Translations under genes and position numbers: made by a program
Part shown: positions 57,015 through 64,000 of the stretch, piece by piece
Layout of the letters: every line of letters starts with the position of its first letter
Numbering within the stretch: the first letter of the stretch is position 1
The notes under the pieces: generated by a model
What the model was told of the DNA's origin: nothing
Seen by the model: only the letters and a program-made list of their open reading frames with translations
Databases searched by the model: none
Assembly: GCA_021432605.1 (NCBI GenBank)
Contig: MU271149.1
Coordinates: 1,736,001 to 1,800,000, forward strand
Direction: 5' to 3'
Length of the DNA: 64,000 bases
DNA from: Coniochaeta sp. PMI_546
Lineage: Eukaryota; Ascomycota; Sordariomycetes; Coniochaetales; Coniochaetaceae

Positions 57015-58875
57015 TTACAGTGCATACCTGAACTCCCGATTCTGCCTGTCTGTCAGATCCATAAACTCGGAGTCCACAATATGTTCTCTGTCCCCAGTAT
57101 CCATCGCGTCTCTCTTTCGGTTTTCATGCCTAAATTCCCACAGTAACAACAATGTCGCTGCTATCGCCACAGCACCCGTGGCCATGATGGCAATCTTAGC
57201 CGGAGTGTAGACCGGCGCAGTAGCACCTGTGAACGTCAAGGGGCCGATGATATTCCCCAGACAGAAGCTCATGAGGAGGATGGCATTCATGGTGACCTTC
57301 TTGGTGTGGCCGGCGAAATTGGCAGCTACCCAGGAGTATATCAGTGGAAGGGATGCGCCGATCGCGTTCGTCAAGTAGTTGCCAATGAGTGGTCCGGCTG
57401 GACCGTGGGACTTGGGAAGAAAGGCCATGAGTGCTCCGCCGATCATGGCCGGGATGATGAGGCAGATTATGTTCAGGCCGCGTGTGTTGGTTCGGCCGGC
57501 CACGTAGGTGGCGCAGAGGATTGAAACTATGTTGACGGCACCGCCAGGAATGGAGAGGAGGGCGGATTGTCTAGAGTCATATCCAAGGCTATATACGATT
57601 AGTACTGTTGTTCAGAAAGGGATTAGGAACACGACTTGCCCTTTGATGATTGTAGCTTGGAAGGAGGAAACGGCCCCGTTCGTGACATTTGAGGACACTG
57701 TCAAGAGGGAAATCATCCAGGTATGCGGATCTTTGAGACACTCGACCATCTGGTCAACCTTGAATGTTTTGTTCTCAATCCCCGTCTTGTTACCCCGGAG
57801 CCTCTCGATGGCGAAGATCTTCTCGCTGTGAGTCAATCTGCTTGTCATTGGGTTGTCCGGCAGGAAAACGACGATTAGAATGCCGAATGTGACGGTTATT
57901 AGACCCCACATCAGGAACATGATCTGCCATGACTTGAAAGCTGTCCCAGCGTAATGCTGGAAACCGTAAGACGAGAGAGCTCCGACGATGGTGCCAGTCC
58001 CGGTCCCGAGATACCATAGCCCCATGCGAACGGGCTGCTCGGCCTTTTTATACTGGTTCTAGTCAGCCTTTGTTGACCGCTTGAATGAGTCGATTAACTT
58101 GCCCACATCCCAGTGATTAGAATAAGAGCTGGCGCCACAGCGCTTTCGAAACAGCCGAGAAGGACACGGACCGTGACAAGAGCTGAGAAGCTCTTGCAGG
58201 CGCAGTTCAACGTCACGCAAATACTGAGTACACACATCGTCAGTAGGTCTTCGTGGCATAGTGAGTGTTTATTCGCGAGTGAAAAGTCTATATTTACCCC
58301 CATAGTATGATCTGCAAGCCGAGGTACTTGGCAGTTGGGAATCTTTGCATGAGATAGCCCTGCGGAATCTCGCATATGAGGTACGAACAGTAGAAAGCGA
58401 GGGCGAGGTACGAGAACTGGTCTGCGGTGGTGTGGGTGTCTGCTTGAAGACCCATGACGTTCTGCGACTGTTAGCACAACCGAAAGATAGGTGTATACTC
58501 TCGTAGTACCGAGACATACGGCATAGTTGATCAGTGTCTGCAAGCTCGTTAGTCCAACACTTGCTATTCCAGTAGAATCCGCTTTACCTTGTCCAGATAT
58601 TGCAGGAAATATGCACACCACATCAGTCTAAGAGGTTGTGAAAATCAGTATTAGAAGGCTCATCGTCTATTTCATTATCCACATGCTTACGGAAGTATCA
58701 TAAAATCAATTTTGCGCACGAGCGTCCTCTCATCGACATCGATCACCTCTCCAGCCTCATTTCGCAGGAACGTGAGCGCCGAGTCAGCCGCTGGTATGTC
58801 CACAATCCCCGTTTCGCAGTCTGGCGGCGAGGGCACTGTGCTCAATATTTCCTTCTTCTCTGCTATGTCGATCAT
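57015..58875 (-). CDS. MFS transporter of the allantoate permease (Dal5) family
   Basis: Seven exons on the minus strand: 58875-58691, 58627-58588, 58537-58520, 58461-58298, 58223-58103, 58052-57640 and 57588-57015; 504 residues. Introns are 50-74 nt. The family motifs are LMWCAYFLQYLDK, TLINYA, NVMGLQADTH, GMWYKKAEQPVRMGLW and a long cytosolic loop (LPDNPMTSRLTHSEKIFAIERL). About twelve membrane segments are predicted by eye. The family imports allantoate, ureidosuccinate, nicotinate or other small organic anions at the plasma membrane; the substrate here is unknown. Exon 3 is only 18 nt. Introns 5 (58102-58053) and 6 (57639-57589) start with GCAAGT, since only these donors keep the frame. 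It is convergent with the FAD oxidase across 1.7 kb. Confidence 0.9.
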
Positions 58876-61444
58876 TTTGAGTAAGAATGGACAAGCTCAG
58901 AACCGGAGCCTCTGGCCTAAGTTGATTGGAAAGAAATGATGAGACCAGCTAAGACACTGGTATATCTGCAGATCAACATGTGATACCACACCTTATATAT
59001 TACTTCCAACTAACTATCTTGCCTTCACTCATGTCTACCCCTTTCGAGAACCCTTATCATCAAGCAGATATCTGAGGGGGCGAGCGAAAGTTATTCCTTG
59101 GCGACCTCTCACTGCCGGGCAGTTGTATGATATATCCTTGGTATTTCCGCTGGGTGCTGATAACGTTGCTGCCAAAATACGACGCTGTGGTGAAAATGAT
59201 GTCAGTTGTTGCGTCAAAGTACGTTCCATATCAATTCAAGCTGAACAGGCGTGTCCGCACCGAACTCGGCTACTGCGCCTTATAATGTCGTCGTTCAGCG
59301 CCACTAACCAGTGGCAGTAAGAGAAGATGCTGCTGATAGCTAACTACGAAACAGTGCGGATTCTTCTCACGTTTTCCAACTCAAAAGGTGAAGGTTGGCC
59401 CAACAGCTTCGTGATATCCGTGAACTTACAGAATCGTCACGCTCAATATTTCACTGCATAATTTCTTCCTCGTCTCTACTGCTCCTTGAGAATCTTTGAA
59501 AAATGTATGACGCGCAATGATCGAGGACAAACATAGGAGAGTGGCGACAGGCGGTCGAGTGATATCAACACCGGATAAGCCAGTGTCAGTGTGATAAGAG
59601 CAGTTTCCCATTAGCAATCCCTTGGAGGCTATCGCCAATGTGGCTTATGCAGGTCTCAGCAAGGATTAGACTTAGGAAACGCGGGACGGAGCCACCCGAA
59701 GATCACTGTCCCACCCGACCCCTCAGGGATATGCTACGATCGGGCGTTTTTGTTCCGGCGACACATGGCTGGCAAAATCTGGTTCACTTCTGAGCCAAAC
59801 GACGTCTAATACCAAGAGTTGGTAAGCTTAAGGCTAGATGTAGGTCTTCTGCTTCTATGTCCATTGTTCTTCGATGAGCCACCGATAATATCTCATGCCG
59901 GAGACGCTGATTGTCAGGGCGACAATGATGTCAAATCCGAGCAGGAGCTTGCTCATACAGAGCCCGGTAAAGCCTCTAGTAATTGACTAAGGCCAAGCGG
60001 TCGACATGCACGAAGGAGATATCTTGTTTCCTCGCCAATTACTTGGGATCTAGAAGGTCTATGTCGAGGTATTGATGAGAGATATCACTTAAGGTAGGTA
60101 ACGGAGCTGCTCTTGCGAGTTGATAGCTGTTTCGTTAGCATGCTTATAATTTGATCAAACAAGTGCCTTAGGTATGCTGGTAGTGATAGAGATGAGAAAC
60201 AGATGGCAGACCATAGAGTGTTGATACGCGCCGTAGTTGTGTGTAATGACCAAGGCTTCTTGTAGTGTATAGAGACAACACCGGTGTGAGATAAATACCG
60301 AAGCCCAAGGATAGAGTTCTGGGTCTGAGTTTGTGCCCTTATACTTTGCGTACCACCCTATCTGGCGATATGTACCCGGTGACTGCGCTGCATATGACAG
60401 GCAAGAGGACACACGATAAGCCACAAATATCGGCACACGTCGTAAGATCAGACGAGATAGGATTCAAAAATTTTTTTAGCTTAGGGTTGGCCTACCATAG
60501 ATGACGACAGACTATGTCCAGGAAGCGGACAAGCCTCGCGAAGCTGAGCCGTTGTCACTTGTCGACAACTAGGATAGTCTCTACGAAGCAACCTCTGATA
60601 GGCCACAATGGAGGCGAAGGCTTTACAGGGTAGCCTACTGGCAACGTTCAAAGACGACTAGTGCTCAGTTGCTATCCTGGATATCTCGATGTGTCTTTGT
60701 CTAGTACATATGGTTCTGATGAAGGTGATGCGACTTACAGTGAGAACAGTGCTATGGGAACCGAATTCCACCAGCGATAGTGTCTGGAGTTCGTCTACTA
60801 GAGCCAGTGTATCGCAACCGAATATACAAGGCTAGAGGTTCGGTGAGATTCGTGTCTGGACTTTGGATATTGTAGTACCCTCTGGGGCACCGCCGCCGGC
60901 CACCAAGAGTATTGCTTCGACAACAAGGGGTTTCGTTGGGGAGACGACATCATCGCAAAGACACGACGCTAGGTTATTGGGTGAACTGAATTTCAAGGCG
61001 CCAGATGAAAATCTGCTCCTTAGCTCGAGGCAAGTGACTGTTCTGAGAGGAAGGAACGAAACAAGGCACGATCGATTTTCCCCATGAGTGAATACAACGA
61101 CTGCGTCTGGTTAATAAATGTCCCAATCGTTCTCTGGCACTTGTAGTATCCGATTCTCAACCTGTTCCTGAGAATACACCTCTTTCCTGAACACATATTC
61201 AACTACATTTATCAGTCTTGGTGGTAGGCTGGTGCGAGCTGCTCATCTGGTGCCTTAAGCTTGACATAGTAAGTCCTCTTGCTTTCTGTACCTTCGCAGA
61301 CGAAGGGGCAAAGACTTTGACGCTAACCTTGGTTGCGACTGGTTTTTGAAGCAACCCTCTTCATCGGTGTACCATCGCGGAAAGAGCAGGTCTTTGTCGT
61401 CAACAGCCATCATCCTGTCAGACTCCGCATCCGAGGCAGCAATC
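58876..61444. other. Gene-free stretch of about 2.6 kb
   Basis: Only short frames without start, splice or family support. A CTTAAGGTAGGT motif occurs at 60089-60100 and a short T-run near 60470. No transposon ends were recognised. Confidence 0.5.
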
Positions 61445-61813
61445 ATGCCTCAACTCGCCTCAGTCTCATACGACAACCCTCAGAACTCCGTTGTTCTCTT
61501 CTACCTCGCTCTTATTACAACCATTCTCACGATCTTCATCACTGCTTTTCTTCTCTCGCCTAAGTTCCGGGTCCTCTTCGGGGATACTGTCATGGTTTTT
61601 GTCAGAGCTTTCGCTCTGGCTGTCGGATGGGCTTTTGTCGCTGTGTTGTACCTGCCTATCCAGCTCTTCAATTTCTGCTGCCCTTTCGTTCCCTACGACA
61701 GCACTAAGGAGGACATGGAGAAGAACAACAAGGTCGATCTTTCCATCTACAAAGTCAGCAACTACGACTTTTCCCAGCGCTTCGCGCCAGCCTTTGATGA
61801 AGACGACGAATGA
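61445..61813 (+). CDS. Small two-pass membrane protein of unknown function
   Basis: Single exon, 122 residues, ATG at 61445. There are two hydrophobic helices: about 18-40 (VVLFYLALITTILTIFITAF) and about 48-75 (a stretch including FVRAFALAVGWAFVAVLYLP). A CC motif sits in FNFCCPFVPYD at the membrane edge and could be palmitoylated. The C-terminal 45 residues are charged, end in the acidic string DEDDE, and would be cytosolic or lumenal. There is no signal-peptide cleavage site. I do not recognise the family; a hairpin or two-pass protein of an internal membrane is one possibility. The codon pattern and clean helices make it likely real. Confidence 0.6.
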   Translation: MPQLASVSYDNPQNSVVLFYLALITTILTIFITAFLLSPKFRVLFGDTVMVFVRAFALAVGWAFVAVLYLPIQLFNFCCPFVPYDSTKEDMEKNNKVDLSIYKVSNYDFSQRFAPAFDEDDE

Positions 61814-63688
61814 CGGGGGTCTCAAAGGAACGACAGAGACGGTATTCGGGGTAGATTTGCTAGCATGCCTGCATCTACCAGATGAGGAGGTGGAGTGGTG
61901 GAAATTGTACACTTTCTCAGCACTAGTGGTAAAGCTAGAGGTTTCCGTGGTGCTCTCGGTGAATGGATTGCTGTCCGGCGTCACTATGAACAGAAGGAAA
62001 ATTGGTGCTTTGAGTCTTTTGTGACAAAACTTTGCAGTCCCTGGATGTACCTTGATTATCATAGAGCTTAGAGCTGGCAATGAGACGGACACCCCGAAAT
62101 CTGTTGTGACACGAATAGTGCTAGTCACGCTCATCTCCAACCCATGATGCAGAATTGTCGCACTGCGTCATGATGGTACCTGTACATACTGAGGGAGAGT
62201 GGTAAGGATTAGACGCCTAGAATCTGACAAGCCAGTAGTTGCTACAGCGAGTGTGACGTCCTCAGTATCCAGACATATGAAGCGCATGTTACCAATCGAG
62301 ACTATCGTGATCTCCCGTCGTTGTCCAGTCAGCCGGGACCACCTCATTCGTGGTAAAATGACGTTCTGTCGATAAGGTAGGTATGACAAAACAAGCGAGT
62401 TATGCACCATAACTGTACATATTGTTGACACAATGATCGTGTAGAGTTACCTCTCAAAAATGCAAGCACCCGAATTGTGTAACACGTCCAAGGCAGCTTG
62501 CGAGATGTTAGGACAGAATATCCAGTCTCCAGTTGAGATCCCCCAACGCATCTTCTATGCACGGAATCGGTCCTCCAATCAGTCAGTTGGAATGGTGGCT
62601 CCCAAGACAGCTTGAAACCAGACACGCGTGTAGAAACAAGCGCTGCCGGGACGTGCCGGCTTGGTTTTGCCTTGGCGCAGATCTGTCAGAGCTCGAAATG
62701 TGTACTTGATTTTTGGAGTTCGCGTTCGAGAAGCCTGCTGCAAATGGTTCAATACTTTCCAGCCGTGTCTTGGACTCGGGCAGGACTCGAGATTCGGTGG
62801 CGAAGCGATGAAGCACGAAGCATTATTCGATTTGGACCACGGTTCCGACACCGTGATACTGGGAATCGGAGTCCTCTGGCAACAGTCATACAATACATAG
62901 TACACAGGTGTTTTATTCGATTGAGGCATGCACCACTAGTCACGGTGCTCTTCGCAATTTCCACACCCTTCCGAAAGGCAAGCGGACAACTGCAGGTACT
63001 TGTATCTAGCAAGGTACGTCTCGTCTCGCCGGGGCGATCATATCCCGGAGAATGTAAGGGTGGAGCATTCAGAAACAGGGCTCACTAATGCTCAGGGCGA
63101 TGGCGTCCTGGTGGCGCCGTGGAATGTCCCTGAGTGACTCGAGGTCTCATGTCGGAGTGCCGACGTGGATGGGATGCGACACTCGTACTTGGTCGGTATA
63201 TGTACGATCCGTTCTGCTTCCCAATGTCGAGCACTGTTCCATCCTTCTTTTCTCTCCTTTCGCTCCCCTGCATACACGTTGTTCGTCCAAGGTCAAATAG
63301 CGGCTCAATTGCCAAGTGTTTGCAAGCGTGGGATCTTGCAGATCTGCCAAGAACAGGTGCCGGAGCTACGCTCAATCGACAAGGGGGGCCCCACGCTAGC
63401 GTGTCGCGGTAAGTCGAGCTTTCCTCAGCGGCTCCAGTTTAACTTGCCGCTCAAAGTTTCAAACTCCCCTGATCATTCCTCCCCGTCGATATGGAAATAA
63501 CTTCCAACAGCACCCACACACTGCAATATCCCTTGATTGCACAAATTCAATGCTGGCTGCCGCTCACTTCCAAATGATAGACGCTCGGATACGATCGCTT
63601 CTCGGTGGTTAAAGGGGGGTGGTTAACTTTCGCTTCAAGACGCGAGGCGCTCAACAATCTGTCCCTTGCGATTCATGGCGCTCCACTG
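61814..63688. other. Intergenic stretch upstream of the acyltransferase gene
   Basis: No supported gene. Several 60-158-codon frames overlap on both strands without domain support. Confidence 0.45.
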
Positions 63689-64000
63689 ATGGAGAGCAAC
63701 ATGTTACGCTCCTTAGTCCCGAGCTTCGTCGCCGATGCCGTGTGGCCGGAGCATAGGCAGAGCTGGAAACTGCATCCGACATCTTACCTTGATGGATTGC
63801 GCGGCATCGCCTCTGTCGTCGTCTTCATCTGCCATTACACAGAGGAGAATCACCCTTCGCTCATTCCCTCGTACGGGCTCAACCCGGACCATTCACCATC
63901 ATCATGGATTCAATTGCCGTTCGTTCGCATCATATTCTCCGGCCGGCCTATGGTACACATCTTCTTCGTCATTTCCGGTTTCGTGCTCTCCTACAAACCA
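63689..64000 (+). CDS. Acyltransferase-3 family membrane protein, N-terminal part (runs off window)
   Basis: The frame opens with ATG at 63689 (a second in-frame ATG is at 63701) and is still open at the window end, giving 104 residues. SYLDGLRGIASVVVFICHYTE is the hallmark start of acyltransferase-3 (PF01757): the first membrane helix with the R-G-I/L-A motif and catalytic-type His. Later PMVHIFFVISGFVLSYKP is the second hallmark, with the conserved F-x-I-S-G-F-V-L. The family transfers acyl groups onto sugars, lipids or metabolites in a membrane with about ten helices. The acceptor is unknown. The upstream ATG at 63675 is out of frame with it and ends at once. Confidence 0.85.
   Translation, partial: MESNMLRSLVPSFVADAVWPEHRQSWKLHPTSYLDGLRGIASVVVFICHYTEENHPSLIPSYGLNPDHSPSSWIQLPFVRIIFSGRPMVHIFFVISGFVLSYKP

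Noticed and set aside
57597-57630. GT donor alternative for permease intron 6 (GTTCCT)
   Set aside because: It would give a 42-nt intron with a poor donor and insert residues into a conserved loop; the GCAAGT donor gives a normal 51-nt intron.

Overview
The window is nuclear DNA of a filamentous ascomycete (Pezizomycotina). A Sordariomycete is likely but not proven. The evidence is short introns (mostly 50-80 nt) with GTATGT/GTAAGT donors and CTAAC/CTGAC branch sites, plus fungal-type families: a hybrid histidine kinase, a CFEM/Pth11-like receptor, a Dal5-like permease, a choline sulfatase and a THI4 gene with a TPP riboswitch. I support about 23 protein-coding genes, with exon joins rebuilt by eye from splice signals and reading phase.

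Layout. 1-43 kb is gene-dense and mostly housekeeping: the 3' end of a WSS1-type protease, a PAS hybrid histidine kinase, a DUF726/TMCO4-like protein, a BRCT/AT-hook protein, a secreted glycoprotein, HYPK (with an unexplained open frame directly behind its stop), class II DAHP synthase, a cysteine-rich secreted protein, an unresolved secreted candidate, glucose-6-phosphate 1-epimerase, RIF1, RIC8, a chromodomain/AT-hook protein, MPDU1-like, choline sulfatase, MED8 and an F-box-like protein. From about 43 kb gene density falls. Long non-coding stretches separate THI4, a CFEM-GPCR, a secreted bicovalent-type FAD oxidase, an allantoate-permease-like transporter with many small exons, a small two-pass membrane protein and the 5' end of an acyltransferase-3 gene that runs off the window.

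How genes relate. No biosynthetic cluster or mobile element is evident. Choline sulfatase (sulfate and choline scavenging), the Dal5-like permease, the CFEM receptor and the secreted oxidase fit an environment- or host-interacting fungus. RIF1, the BRCT protein, the chromodomain protein and WSS1 are chromatin or genome-maintenance genes, but they are spread out and not visibly co-regulated.

Most worth a second look: (1) the 118-codon zinc-finger/coiled-coil frame directly after, and in frame with, the HYPK stop codon, where the TAG could also act as a 3' splice site; (2) the TPP riboswitch in the THI4 leader, placed next to a 5'UTR 3' splice site with two possible donors; (3) three GC-AG introns among about 27 coding introns, two of them consecutive in one transporter gene that also carries an 18-nt microexon.
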